Shown here piece by piece: positions 35,104 to 44,556 of a DNA stretch of 64,000 nucleotides. Location of the stretch: the NCBI GenBank assembly GCA_030426105.1, contig JAUHZI010000003.1:1-64000 (forward strand), written 5' to 3'. The notes beneath the pieces were generated by a model. That model had not been told where the DNA came from and made no database searches. It saw only the letters and a program-made list of their open reading frames with translations. Position 1 is the first letter of the stretch, and each line of letters begins with the position of its first letter. A program made the position numbers and the translations under genes. The DNA comes from Bacteroidia bacterium (GTDB lineage Bacteria > Bacteroidota > Bacteroidia > Flavobacteriales_D > Parvicellaceae).

Positions 35104-36227
35104 TGAAAAAAGAAAATCAAATATTGTCCAATAAACAGCTGTTTAAGGATTATTTGGATGGCAAACTATCCAGAGAAGAACAAGTTGTTCTTGAGCGTGA
35201 ATTGAACAAAAATCCATTTTATAAAGATGCTCTAGATGGCTATAAACAAAAACCTGAAGCTTTTAGTCAACTTCAAAGTCTTTCAGGAAAACAAAGCCAA
35301 TTTACAACAACTAACTCAGTATATAAATGGGGGATGCTCTTGTTACTTTTAGTTGGAGTTTGTTCTATTGTATATATCTTCTATCCAAGACAAGAGGATG
35401 CTCTTATTGTTCTGAATGATATTGCTGAATTACCGAAACCTGAATCAGATGTTGAAAATAAAGTTAAGGCTCCTGTTCCTATCTTAGAGTTGTCTGACAG
35501 TGTAATCGAAATTTCAGAGTTAAAAGATGATGAAGAGCAAGTAGATTATAATAGAGTTGCTCAAGAGCAGGAAAATAAACAGACGATATCAAATGTAATT
35601 GTTGACTCGGTAGAGAATATTGTTCAATTAGAGAAAGTTGAGCGTCCAAAATTAAGTGAAATTAAAACTGAAAAATCAGTAGATGTTTCAACAGAGTCTG
35701 TTCCTTTGATATCCTTAAATGGTTTGATTAGTGTTAACTATTCAAAGATTCAATCTAGTTATACAATCGAAAAAAACACATTCGTGCTAACTGGTACACC
35801 AGCAAGCATGGAGAATGATGGGTATACTACAAATGAGCCTTCTCATGAATTGGTTGTGAAAAAAGTAGCATATCATACCTATTTAAAAGATATACAATTT
35901 TATTTTAGAAAAAATAAGTTTAAAAAGGCACTTAAGGGGTACAAAGAGATTTTGAAACAACACCCATCCGACTTGAATGCTCATTTTTATTCTGCACTGT
36001 GTTATTATAATATAAATCAATCGGAAAAAGCTTTGGAGCATTTAAAGGTTGTAAATGAGCATCAATATGATACATTTCGTCAAGAAGGTGAGTGGTATTC
36101 TGTATTGGCTTTGCTTGATTTAAATAGGTTAGAAGAAGCAAAAAGTGAACTTCAAAAGGTGATTAATCGAAATGACTTTTATTATAATCAAGCGATAAAA
36201 TTAGAGCAGGAGTTAAGAGGTCAATAA
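35103..36227 (+). CDS. Membrane TPR protein, possible anti-sigma factor
   Basis: A cytoplasmic N-terminal ~75 residues (FKDYLDGKLSREEQVVLERELNKNPFYKDALDGY) resembles the zinc-less anti-sigma domain of Bacteroidota regulators. One transmembrane helix (WGMLLLLLVGVCSIVYIFY, about residues 78-96) and a long periplasmic linker follow. A C-terminal TPR pair ends it (KALKGYKEILKQHPSDLNAHFYSALCYYN). Its start overlaps the sigma stop by one base (TAATG), the usual sigma/anti-sigma coupling. The periplasmic TPRs could bind a signal protein such as the neighbouring plug protein; this is inferred. Confidence 0.75.
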   Translation: MKKENQILSNKQLFKDYLDGKLSREEQVVLERELNKNPFYKDALDGYKQKPEAFSQLQSLSGKQSQFTTTNSVYKWGMLLLLLVGVCSIVYIFYPRQEDALIVLNDIAELPKPESDVENKVKAPVPILELSDSVIEISELKDDEEQVDYNRVAQEQENKQTISNVIVDSVENIVQLEKVERPKLSEIKTEKSVDVSTESVPLISLNGLISVNYSKIQSSYTIEKNTFVLTGTPASMENDGYTTNEPSHELVVKKVAYHTYLKDIQFYFRKNKFKKALKGYKEILKQHPSDLNAHFYSALCYYNINQSEKALEHLKVVNEHQYDTFRQEGEWYSVLALLDLNRLEEAKSELQKVINRNDFYYNQAIKLEQELRGQ

Positions 36228-36268
36228 TAATTTATTATCTTGGAATAGAATTTTAAAAACTATAAGCC

Positions 36269-36988
36269 ATGCTCCCAATTCAAGATTTATCCAAAATCAT
36301 CTTTATTGACATAGAAACAGTTCCTGTTGTCTATAATTATCAAGAACTTGATGATAGAGGGCAAGAGTTATGGGGTAAGAAGACAAGATTTCTTCAAGAT
36401 AGAGAAGAAAAAACAGCAGAGGAAATCTACGAAAGAGCTGGAATTTATTCCGAATTTGCCAAAGTAGCATGTATCTCAATAGGGTTAATTATTCAAAAAG
36501 GTGGAGAGCAACAGATTCGTTTAAAGTCTTTTGCTCATGAAGATGAGAAACAATTATTACAGGAGTTTATCGATTTAATTAATTCAAAGTTTAATTCATT
36601 TGAATACCTATTATGTGCGCATAATGGAAAAGAGTTTGATTATCCATTCTTGGCTAGAAGGATACTTATTAATGGGTTAAAGTTGCCGAATATTTTAAAT
36701 ACAGCAGGTAAGAAACCATGGGAAGTAAAACACCTAGATACTATGGAGTTGTGGAAGTTTGGGGATTATAAACATTATACATCACTAGAATTATTGACTT
36801 ATGTTTTTAATATTCCTACACCAAAAGACGATATTGATGGTAGTCAAGTAGCACAAGTATTTTATGAGGAGAAGGATCTTGATCGAATAATAATCTACTG
36901 TGAAAAAGATGTGATTGCTACAATTCAGCTATTTCTAAAGTATCAAGGCTTACCTTTAATTGATTCTGACTTTATAATCAGTACTTAA
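36269..36988 (+). CDS. PolB-type 3'-5' exonuclease (DEDD nuclease)
   Basis: The 239-residue protein is a stand-alone RNase H-like DEDD exonuclease of the DNA_pol_B_exo2 type (PF10108). The motifs are IIFIDIETVPVV (Exo I DxE), LCAHNGKEFDYPFLARR (Exo II), and YCEKDVIATIQLFL (Exo III YxxxD). No polymerase domain follows. It probably acts in nucleic-acid repair or processing in the cytoplasm. It lies 41 bases downstream of the anti-sigma-like gene on the same strand but is not obviously related to it, and it converges with a RemB-like gene. Confidence 0.88.
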   Translation: MLPIQDLSKIIFIDIETVPVVYNYQELDDRGQELWGKKTRFLQDREEKTAEEIYERAGIYSEFAKVACISIGLIIQKGGEQQIRLKSFAHEDEKQLLQEFIDLINSKFNSFEYLLCAHNGKEFDYPFLARRILINGLKLPNILNTAGKKPWEVKHLDTMELWKFGDYKHYTSLELLTYVFNIPTPKDDIDGSQVAQVFYEEKDLDRIIIYCEKDVIATIQLFLKYQGLPLIDSDFIIST

Positions 36989-36989
36989 C

Positions 36990-38525
36990 CTAATAATCTG
37001 TATAGCTGTTCCATAGTTGGGTTTTAAGTCCAACATTGAAAAACAAATCGGTCACATTCTTATATGGCGTATTTTCATTTCTGATTGTAAGAGCAGCAAA
37101 AGCGTTTAAGTTGATAGCATCAATTAAACGGTATTCAACTTTTATTTTATTAAGGAAAATACGGTGTTGTTCTCCTTGAAGTATCTCATGACCATATTCG
37201 CCATCTCTTGTTTTGTAACTCAAAAATATATTTCCTCCATTATTGGTGTTTGTTGAATCCCCTCCATAACTAATAAAGTTAGCCTGTTGACTAAATATCC
37301 ATCTATTATGTTTATAAGATAGTTGTTGAACAGTTTCTTTAAAATTTGCTCCAAGTGGATGTGCTAGTGATTGACCTAGGTGTCCATAATTCAATGTAGA
37401 AGTTATATGAGAATAAGTGAAAGGACGAGCGATATTGCGCTCAATTAAAAAAGATAGTTTAGGGTTATTGAATAATTGATAGTTTTTATACCCTAATTGT
37501 ATTGCGTATTTATTTCCCCACCAGTTTTGATTGCTACGAAGCTCTGCTAATAAGAATTCATCCAATAATAATTGACCATATATAATGTGTTGTTTTTTGA
37601 TTTGACCTTTTAAACTGATACCTAAAATGGAATTGTCATTAGAGCCTTGAGCGTATTCTACAGGCCTATAAAATATAACTGGGTTTATATAATTAACATC
37701 AAAACCTCTGTTTATAAGCGTGTCTTGTCCAGCCCAGATAACAGTTTCAAATAGTCCGAAGTTTAATCCCTCAATAATGTTCCAACTTAAATGATGTGAA
37801 GCGCTAAATTTATTTTGACTCATACCAGTTGTTATATCAGAGTGCCATGAATACAAATTCGTGTATTTTACGTTCCAAAAAGTACTTTCTATTCTTAAGA
37901 AAGGATAAGAACTAGCATTATCAGAAAGTAAAAAAGAACGATATCCATCTCCCCAAAAATGGTTCCCTTTACCGAGTAAAAAACTGAAGAAACGATTTGG
38001 AGTATAATTTAGATGTCCTTGTATATCATGAATGCCATTGCTTTGAGATGGTATCAAACCAAATCTTCCTATAGATGGTAAAACTGTATTCGAGAAAAGA
38101 GAAGTATCGATATATGTGGGCTGTTCAGAAACAAAGTATTTATAGTTAATTTCAGTCGTAAGTTTATTGGATGGGCTATATTGAATAAGAGCTCCTGTTG
38201 CAGTTGTATAATTGATAGAACTGTTGGTTAAATTGATTCCGAATTGGCTAACTCCAATAGGAGATATAAAATAGTTAGATTGATTATTTCGGAACTTACT
38301 TTTTAATATGTCCAAAGAATTCTTAGTTGTTGTACTGTCAACAAATGTAGAATTTGTTTGGTTCAAATTGTAGGGCTGAATTGAAGTGTGGAAATTTTTA
38401 GTTTGGTATATTTTATTGGAATACCGATTGGTTATTCCATTGTATATCGGTAAAATTTCCTGCTGTCCATAAATAGATAAAGACGTTAGTACAGAGGCTA
38501 ATGCTATATAAATGATTAGCTTCAT
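36990..38525 (-). CDS. RemB/Wzi-like outer-membrane protein 1
   Basis: A signal peptide (IIYIALASVLTSLSIYGQ) precedes a ~490-residue beta-barrel-like protein. It shares with its paralogue the conserved block FWGDGYRSFLLSDNASSYPFLR and a terminal NVGLKTQLWNSYTDY. That block is typical of Bacteroidota proteins annotated as gliding protein RemB or capsule-assembly Wzi family. Wzi anchors capsule at the cell surface; RemB is linked to surface motility in Flavobacterium. The start overlaps the stop of the WecA-like gene by ATGA, tying it to polysaccharide assembly. Which role applies here is uncertain. Confidence 0.75.
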   Translation of the reverse strand: MKLIIYIALASVLTSLSIYGQQEILPIYNGITNRYSNKIYQTKNFHTSIQPYNLNQTNSTFVDSTTTKNSLDILKSKFRNNQSNYFISPIGVSQFGINLTNSSINYTTATGALIQYSPSNKLTTEINYKYFVSEQPTYIDTSLFSNTVLPSIGRFGLIPSQSNGIHDIQGHLNYTPNRFFSFLLGKGNHFWGDGYRSFLLSDNASSYPFLRIESTFWNVKYTNLYSWHSDITTGMSQNKFSASHHLSWNIIEGLNFGLFETVIWAGQDTLINRGFDVNYINPVIFYRPVEYAQGSNDNSILGISLKGQIKKQHIIYGQLLLDEFLLAELRSNQNWWGNKYAIQLGYKNYQLFNNPKLSFLIERNIARPFTYSHITSTLNYGHLGQSLAHPLGANFKETVQQLSYKHNRWIFSQQANFISYGGDSTNTNNGGNIFLSYKTRDGEYGHEILQGEQHRIFLNKIKVEYRLIDAINLNAFAALTIRNENTPYKNVTDLFFNVGLKTQLWNSYTDY

Positions 38526-39595
38526 TGTTTTTTTATTTTAGCTAATAACATTGGCACAAGAGAGATACTAAGTGCAACAATAACCAAAACAAATAAGTTT
38601 AATGTGGCATTAGGAATACGAACAAGTACAACAAATAGAATAATCGCTATATTATAAATGTATAATGTAATAACAGTCTTACTATGGTTAAAGCCAATGG
38701 CGATGAACTTGTGGTGGATGTGGTTCTTATCCGCTGTAAATGGAGAAATACCTTTAAACGCTCTTAATGTGAAAGCTCTAATAGTGTCAGCTAATGGGTA
38801 TACAAGTATACCTATAACAAGTATAGGTAAATTAATATCATGAATAAAGTCAGGTAATTTTGAAGGTGGAAGATTAATAGTGTTAAAAACTAAAATGCTA
38901 ATAATCGCTCCTATGGTCAGAGACCCTGAATCCCCCATAAAGATTCTAGCAGGAGAAAAATTAAAAACTAAAAAACCTAATAGGGCACCAGATAATACAA
39001 AGCTTAGTAAAGCTAATGGAATATTACTAGATAGCGCAAAAAGGAGTCCGAAAGAAATAGAAGAAATCAATCCTATTCCTCCAGCTAAGCCATCTAGTCC
39101 ATCTATTAAATTATAAGCATTAACAATAACAATATAGGTGAAAATAGAAATAATATAGCTTTGCCATAGCTCTAATTCTTGTATCCCAAAAATATTGTGC
39201 ATACTTCCAATACGAATATCAGCCATAATTACTATAATGAAACCAACTATAAAGTGTGCGGCTAACTTTTTCATTGGAGCAGTTCCAATAATATCGTCTT
39301 TTACTCCAACAAAGAATAGTAATACTAGAGAGGCAACAACTGTTTTAAAATTTACAAGAGAATTCTCTATGTATGAAAATTCATCAGGGAACCATAAAGA
39401 GTAAGAGAAAATAATAGCGCCAAATATTGTTATCCCTCCAATGGTAGGAACGCTTCTTGTGTGTAGTTTTCTTTCTTCGCTGGGTTCATCAACTAGGTGT
39501 TTCAACTTGGCTACTTTAATCAAAGATGGGGTCGCCAAAAGAACAACAAAAAATGCTGTTAAAAAACCTAGCCACAATATGTGTTCTCCTACCAT
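38522..39595 (-). CDS. WecA/TagO-like polyprenyl-phosphate sugar-1-phosphate transferase
   Basis: This polytopic membrane enzyme transfers a sugar-1-phosphate (commonly GlcNAc-1-P) to undecaprenyl phosphate, the first step of O-antigen or exopolysaccharide synthesis. It has about ten hydrophobic segments. Family motifs are SVPTIGGITIFGA, the catalytic AYNLIDGLDGLAGG, FMGDSGSLTIGA, and the C-terminal HIHHKFIAIGF. It is related to MraY but lies outside the peptidoglycan cluster. It lies between two RemB/Wzi-like genes on the minus strand, downstream of GDP-fucose synthase, so surface polysaccharide is the likely product. Confidence 0.9.
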   Translation of the reverse strand: MVGEHILWLGFLTAFFVVLLATPSLIKVAKLKHLVDEPSEERKLHTRSVPTIGGITIFGAIIFSYSLWFPDEFSYIENSLVNFKTVVASLVLLFFVGVKDDIIGTAPMKKLAAHFIVGFIIVIMADIRIGSMHNIFGIQELELWQSYIISIFTYIVIVNAYNLIDGLDGLAGGIGLISSISFGLLFALSSNIPLALLSFVLSGALLGFLVFNFSPARIFMGDSGSLTIGAIISILVFNTINLPPSKLPDFIHDINLPILVIGILVYPLADTIRAFTLRAFKGISPFTADKNHIHHKFIAIGFNHSKTVITLYIYNIAIILFVVLVRIPNATLNLFVLVIVALSISLVPMLLAKIKKQ

Positions 39596-39668
39596 GTAGT
39601 TTTAATTAAGATGAATAAACAAAAATAAGGCTTTTTAATTGATAATGGTAATTCATTTGCTATTCTCC

Positions 39669-41282
39669 TTAGATATCATGATAAAAGTTGACTAAAGTAG
39701 TTCTAAAGCCTATGGTCCAAAAAGATTCAAATTTATTAATGGATAGCTGGTTGTTTGATGAACTAAACTGCTGATTCCTGTAGCTATAATTACCAAAGAG
39801 TTGCATGTTTGTCTTTCTGTTAAATAAATAACTCACTTCAATAGATGAAAAAGAAACCTTACTAAGGTATTCTACAGTTTCAGATGTTAACGCATCAGTG
39901 GGGATAAGAGGAGAGGAGGAAATGCCAGTTAAAGAATTGCTTTTTTGAGTGTAAAAAATAAGTTTTCCTGTAGTTTGCCATCTGCCATTTTCAAGGTGTC
40001 CCATTAAGAGAAACTCACTGAAGTTAGCTCCAATAGGATGGGCAAGTTCTTGGTTGGTGTGGGTATATGATTGTAAAATGTTTTCATTTGGCATAGCGTA
40101 AGCATATGGTGAAACAGAATTATATTCAAGTTGAATCCAGCTGTTTAGGCTATTGAAGCAATTGAACCATTTCCCTCCAAGTTGAAAGCCGTTTTTTTGA
40201 GCGCCATCAATCATTAGTTGTCCATAAAGCATTAATGAATTTTTTAATTGATAATTAATATTAAGACCTAAAAGGGAGTTGTTTTTATTTGTTAATCCAT
40301 TTACAGCAGTATTTACACCAATTATAGGAAGGTAAAAATGTGGAGTCAAAGGTTTTTTTCCAATGGAATCAACATAATTTTCATAAATAACACCTTCAAA
40401 TATTCCTAGTTGTAATTTTTTGATAGGAGAAAAAGAAAGGTAGCGGAAAGAGGCTCCTTTTCTTTTAAATAAAGCTTCGGCAGAATTTGTAGCAGGCAGT
40501 CTTGTTAAGCTTTGTATCCAGCTGTTAATACTTCTGTATTGTAATTTGTTTTTAAAAAATTGAGTGGTTATTCCTAAATAAGGAGCTGGGCTAGCATTAT
40601 CAGAAAGTAATAATGATCGGTAGCCATTACCTATAAAATGTTTGCCTTGACCAAATTGTAGGTTGATGTTCTTATTTGGAGAGTAACTGATGTAGCCACT
40701 TGACATTGCAGCATCGTGTCCAGTGTTTTTAAAAGGCTTAGATCGACCAATTCCAATAGCAGTTGTTTTTATGTTTGCAATGCTATCGAGGTAACTAGGG
40801 TAAAAAAATTGATTTTCATAAACACGTGTCTCAAACGAGAACTTTTTAGTGATGTCTCCAGCTACTCGTACACCTCTAGTGTTCCCAGATATTTTATATA
40901 GCGAATCATTTGTAGAGGTTCTTCCATAAGAGAAGTTAAACAAAGGATCAGCAACTAATTTAAAATCATCCTCTTCTATAAGTAATAAGTTTTTTTGAAA
41001 CAGTTTTTCTGTAATAGCATAATAATATTTTCCAGTATCATTATATATTTTATTGCTATACACTTGAGGAGTGAATGTTTCGATGTATGGCTTAGCACTA
41101 TTATGAAACAATTGTATACTATCTTGCCTGCTTGTGAAAACATTGTATTCAAGCTGTTGAGAAAGTTGATGGTTTAAAGGTAGATTTTGATGTTGAGCAA
41201 ACAAAAAAATAGAAAGTATGCTAAAATAAAAGGTTGTGACAACCTTCTCAATTATAGACGATATTTCAAGTTTTTTTTTCAA
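39669..41282 (-). CDS. RemB/Wzi-like outer-membrane protein 2
   Basis: An N-terminal hydrophobic signal (TTFYFSILSIFLFAQ) is followed by a 500-residue beta-rich protein with the same hallmark block as its paralogue (FIGNGYRSLLLSDNASPAP). The end is TIGFRTTLVNFYHDI. It is clearly homologous to the 36990-38525 product but diverged over most of its length. It starts 6 bases downstream of the GDP-fucose synthase stop and precedes the WecA-like gene by a 73-base gap, so it belongs to the same surface polysaccharide run. Confidence 0.75.
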   Translation of the reverse strand: MKKKLEISSIIEKVVTTFYFSILSIFLFAQHQNLPLNHQLSQQLEYNVFTSRQDSIQLFHNSAKPYIETFTPQVYSNKIYNDTGKYYYAITEKLFQKNLLLIEEDDFKLVADPLFNFSYGRTSTNDSLYKISGNTRGVRVAGDITKKFSFETRVYENQFFYPSYLDSIANIKTTAIGIGRSKPFKNTGHDAAMSSGYISYSPNKNINLQFGQGKHFIGNGYRSLLLSDNASPAPYLGITTQFFKNKLQYRSINSWIQSLTRLPATNSAEALFKRKGASFRYLSFSPIKKLQLGIFEGVIYENYVDSIGKKPLTPHFYLPIIGVNTAVNGLTNKNNSLLGLNINYQLKNSLMLYGQLMIDGAQKNGFQLGGKWFNCFNSLNSWIQLEYNSVSPYAYAMPNENILQSYTHTNQELAHPIGANFSEFLLMGHLENGRWQTTGKLIFYTQKSNSLTGISSSPLIPTDALTSETVEYLSKVSFSSIEVSYLFNRKTNMQLFGNYSYRNQQFSSSNNQLSINKFESFWTIGFRTTLVNFYHDI

Positions 41283-41288
41283 GTTATA

Positions 41289-42221
41289 TTAGAACACTTT
41301 TTTTTCAAGAACATCTTGATAAACTTGGCGAATTCCTTCTTCTAAGCCGATTCGATGTTTCCAACCTAATTGGTGTAAAAGAGAAAGGTCTAATAGCTTT
41401 CTAGGAGTACCATCAGGCTTAGAGGTATCAAAAGTTAATTCACCTTCGAAGTTAACCACTTTTTGTACCGTCATAGCTAAATTTTTTATACTAATATCTT
41501 CCCCACAACCAATGTTTGATAAGTCAGGAGGAGTGGGATGAAGCATTAAAAATAGACAGGCTTCAGCAAGATCATCTACATGAAGAAACTCTCTTTTTGG
41601 AGATCCAGTACCCCAAATTTCAACACTTTCTCTATTGTTAATTTTAGCTTCATGGAATTTACGAATCAAAGCAGGCAATACATGAGAGTTTTCTAAATCA
41701 TAGTTGTCGTTTGGTCCATATAAATTTGTTGGCATTGCCGAGAAAAAATCACAGCCATATTGACTTTTATATGTCTCACAAAGTTTGATCCCTGCAATCT
41801 TAGCTATGGCATATGGTTCATTCGTTGGTTCTAAAGGGCCTGTTAACAAATATTCTTCTTTTAGAGGTTGTGGAGCCATTTTAGGGTAAATACAAGAAGA
41901 ACCTAGAAATAACAATCGTGTTACATTGTTTAAGTATGCGTTATGGATGATGTTGGTTTCTATCATTAAATTGTCATACAAAAATTCAGCCCTATAACAA
42001 TTATTAGCATGAATACCACCTACTTTAGCGGCTGCAAGAAATACAAATTCAGGCTTTTCTGAATTAAAGAAAGAATTAACAGCTTGTTGGTTTCTTAAGT
42101 CTAATTCTTGAGATGTTTTTGTAATAATATTATGGTATCCATTAACTTTTAGAGTTCTTACCAATGCTGATCCAACCATTCCTCGGTGACCAGCCACATA
42201 GATTTTGCTGTTTTTTTGCAT
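41289..42221 (-). CDS. fcl: GDP-L-fucose synthase
   Basis: This short-chain dehydrogenase epimerises and reduces GDP-4-keto-6-deoxymannose to GDP-L-fucose with NADPH. The N-terminal cofactor motif is [15 protein letters not shown]. The catalytic triad is visible in FLGSSCIYP and PYAIAKIAG (YxxxK), and a further family marker is LYGPNDNYD. Length 310 is normal. No gmd (GDP-mannose dehydratase) is in the window. It heads the run fcl / RemB-like / WecA-like / RemB-like, so fucose is likely a component of the surface polysaccharide. Confidence 0.95.
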   Translation of the reverse strand: MQKNSKIYVAGHRGMVGSALVRTLKVNGYHNIITKTSQELDLRNQQAVNSFFNSEKPEFVFLAAAKVGGIHANNCYRAEFLYDNLMIETNIIHNAYLNNVTRLLFLGSSCIYPKMAPQPLKEEYLLTGPLEPTNEPYAIAKIAGIKLCETYKSQYGCDFFSAMPTNLYGPNDNYDLENSHVLPALIRKFHEAKINNRESVEIWGTGSPKREFLHVDDLAEACLFLMLHPTPPDLSNIGCGEDISIKNLAMTVQKVVNFEGELTFDTSKPDGTPRKLLDLSLLHQLGWKHRIGLEEGIRQVYQDVLEKKVF

Positions 42222-42334
42222 TTGAGCCCAATTTTCAAGACAAGTATAACAAATGTAAGCATATCAATTTAAAATAAGTCGATATACTTTATGGAATTGT
42301 ATTAGGGGATAAGGGAAGTTTTTTGAGAGAAAGT

Positions 42335-43756
42335 TTAGTATTGTTCCCAGCTTTGGTGTTTTAGCTCTTCTCCATCTATACCAGAAGAACGTTTTTTTAA
42401 TGTTCTTTGCCAATTTAGATCTTTATTTTCTCCAGGTATGTCGCTATGTAATAATAGGTATTCATTGCCAATCATGTTAGGCGAATAAAAAATACAGGTT
42501 TTATTGTTGAATTTACCTGCTTTATAATAATGCCATACTTGATATGGGTATGAATGATTAGTGTTGGGTTGGTCGTTTATGCTGTTGGGCATTCCATATT
42601 GTAAGTATATTCTTCCACGATCTGTTTCATATCCTTTATTATTTCTAGAGCCAAATTCCCTGTGAACATATTTTACTTTTTTTTGGTAAGCAGCCCAAGC
42701 TTTGACTGGAGTCTCTGAGTTTTTGCGTTTCCAAAATTGGAAAATGAACTCTCTTTTCATTTGCTCAGTCAAGTCGTCTAGTTGATTCTGAATAGTGTTT
42801 CTTTCAAGTTCGCTGGCAATAGGAGATAGGGTTTTGATGTAGTAGTTTAAAGAATCTTTAGGTAAATTATCAGCAAAAGTATTGATATATTCTTGTTTGT
42901 TTAAGTCTTTTATTTGAACACTTGAATTGAGATTCAAACGTTGAAAACGTTGTTTTTTTTCTGCTAAAACTTCATTGTTTTTATCCCTAACTTGAATTAC
43001 AATATTATAGTTTCCTGTAGGAAGTAGTTCAATATCCCACATTTTTAATAGTGGTTGAACTGCTGTTGATGTGTAACGTTTGATTTTATTAAAATTCCCT
43101 ATAGTTTTTTGATTGTCATAATTTTCGATATATTGATGTATGATATATTTTCCGTTACTATCAAGTAGTTGCAGGGTATTATATACTTCAGTGTAATAGG
43201 CAACTTTTTTAAAATCATTACCTAAAAACTCTCCAACCATTGGGATTATATTATAACCAGATTTAGTCAAAGCATTTTGTGTATTAGCTTTAGCGTAGCT
43301 TTCAATGAGTTCTATGTCTGAAATTGTAATTTGATTTTTGGGGTAGTTAATTTCAATGTCTTGTTCGATGGTTAAAGGTATCATTGCTGATGTAAGCAGG
43401 TCCTCAATGATAATTTCAAGTGTATAATTTTTGTTGTTGTCTACATAAAAACGTTGTTGATCAATTAAGTCATCAAGGATAATATTACTGGAAGTATCAA
43501 TGTTTTTTAAAGTGTATTTTTTATAATCGACAATTGTAGTATCTTGTTTGAGTAGTTGAGTGATTTGGATGTTATATTGGACTCCGTCAAAAGGTTCTTT
43601 TCTAAAAGCTATACTGTTGGCATAGATTTTTATATAGTTTTCTATATAAGGTTGGGTTGGAGAGTCAAAACGTTTTACTGTAAGTGTAGCATCTACTTGA
43701 CTATTCACAGCTATAAGTGATAAACAAGTTAATATAAAAATGAATAATTTATTCAT
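42335..43756 (-). CDS. GWxTD-domain secreted protein
   Basis: A signal peptide (LFIFILTCLSLIAVNSQ) is followed by ~300 residues of unassigned beta-rich sequence and a C-terminal GWxTD domain. The domain's diagnostic motif is altered to KGYETDRGRIYLQYGMPN (Trp to Tyr). It ends in WHYYKAGKFNNKTCIFYSPN. GWxTD proteins are widespread in Bacteroidota; their function is unknown, and they are probably periplasmic or outer-membrane. It lies 113 bases upstream of fcl on the same strand, and diverges from the DUF4294 gene. Confidence 0.85.
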   Translation of the reverse strand: MNKLFIFILTCLSLIAVNSQVDATLTVKRFDSPTQPYIENYIKIYANSIAFRKEPFDGVQYNIQITQLLKQDTTIVDYKKYTLKNIDTSSNIILDDLIDQQRFYVDNNKNYTLEIIIEDLLTSAMIPLTIEQDIEINYPKNQITISDIELIESYAKANTQNALTKSGYNIIPMVGEFLGNDFKKVAYYTEVYNTLQLLDSNGKYIIHQYIENYDNQKTIGNFNKIKRYTSTAVQPLLKMWDIELLPTGNYNIVIQVRDKNNEVLAEKKQRFQRLNLNSSVQIKDLNKQEYINTFADNLPKDSLNYYIKTLSPIASELERNTIQNQLDDLTEQMKREFIFQFWKRKNSETPVKAWAAYQKKVKYVHREFGSRNNKGYETDRGRIYLQYGMPNSINDQPNTNHSYPYQVWHYYKAGKFNNKTCIFYSPNMIGNEYLLLHSDIPGENKDLNWQRTLKKRSSGIDGEELKHQSWEQY

Positions 43757-43893
43757 ATAGAATCAAATATAAAGTACAAAAATAAGTTTATTTTTATATC
43801 ACTGTACAATTATTTAGCCAAAGGTCAATTAAAGGCTAGAATTGGTATATATTTTGTTCTGGTCCTTTGAGGATTAGATTTAAGTGTAATAAG

Positions 43894-44556
43894 ATGAAGA
43901 AAAAATGGGGGATTTATATCGTTTTTTTATTGGGGATACAAGTCGCTTCAGCTCAATTCCAAGATGATTCATTATCTTACTTTTTAGATGGGGTAGATGT
44001 TGTAGCAGATGACTCTGCATATCAGAGAAAATATAGTCGGACTAAATATTTTGTGAAAGAAATATATGTGTATTCGGTTTTAGCTGCAGCTATGTTTAAT
44101 GAAGTAGAAGATACTTTAAAGCTGATGACCTCTGAAAAGAAAAAGAAAAAATATATAAAGAAAGCTTACAAGGATTTGAAAAAGGAATTTGGTTATGAAA
44201 TTAGCCAAATGACAATAACTAGAGGTCATTTCTTGATGAAAATTTTGCATAAAGAAACTGGGATGACTGCTTATGAGATAGTTGAGAAATATAGAGGGAA
44301 AGTAAAGGCAAAATCGTGGGAAACAATATTAAAGTTGAATAATACGACTTTAAAGAAATATTACTCTCCAGAAATTGAAGATGTTGTGTTAGATAGGGTG
44401 CTCAGTGAAATAGAGTCAGGGAAGATCATTCCTAAAGCACGACCTCCTGTAACAGAAAGGGGACGAAAAGCAGCAAGAAAACGTAAAAAAGAAAAGCGAA
44501 AAAAGCTTAGAGCCAAGAAGAAGTTAATCCGTAAACAAAAACGAAAAAAAAGTTAA
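43894..44556 (+). CDS. DUF4294-domain exported protein
   Basis: I use the ATG at 43894 because it gives a normal signal peptide (GIYIVFLLGIQVASAQF); the listed TTG start adds nine residues before it. The DUF4294 domain covers about residues 45-170: RKYSRTKYFVKEIYVYSVLAA, KYIKKAYKDLKKEFGYEI, GHFLMKILHKETGMTAYEIV. The last ~40 residues are an extremely basic tail (KAARKRKKEKRKKLR). The function of DUF4294 is unknown. Its stop codon overlaps the nadE stop by two bases within TTAA. Confidence 0.9.
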   Translation: MKKKWGIYIVFLLGIQVASAQFQDDSLSYFLDGVDVVADDSAYQRKYSRTKYFVKEIYVYSVLAAAMFNEVEDTLKLMTSEKKKKKYIKKAYKDLKKEFGYEISQMTITRGHFLMKILHKETGMTAYEIVEKYRGKVKAKSWETILKLNNTTLKKYYSPEIEDVVLDRVLSEIESGKIIPKARPPVTERGRKAARKRKKEKRKKLRAKKKLIRKQKRKKS

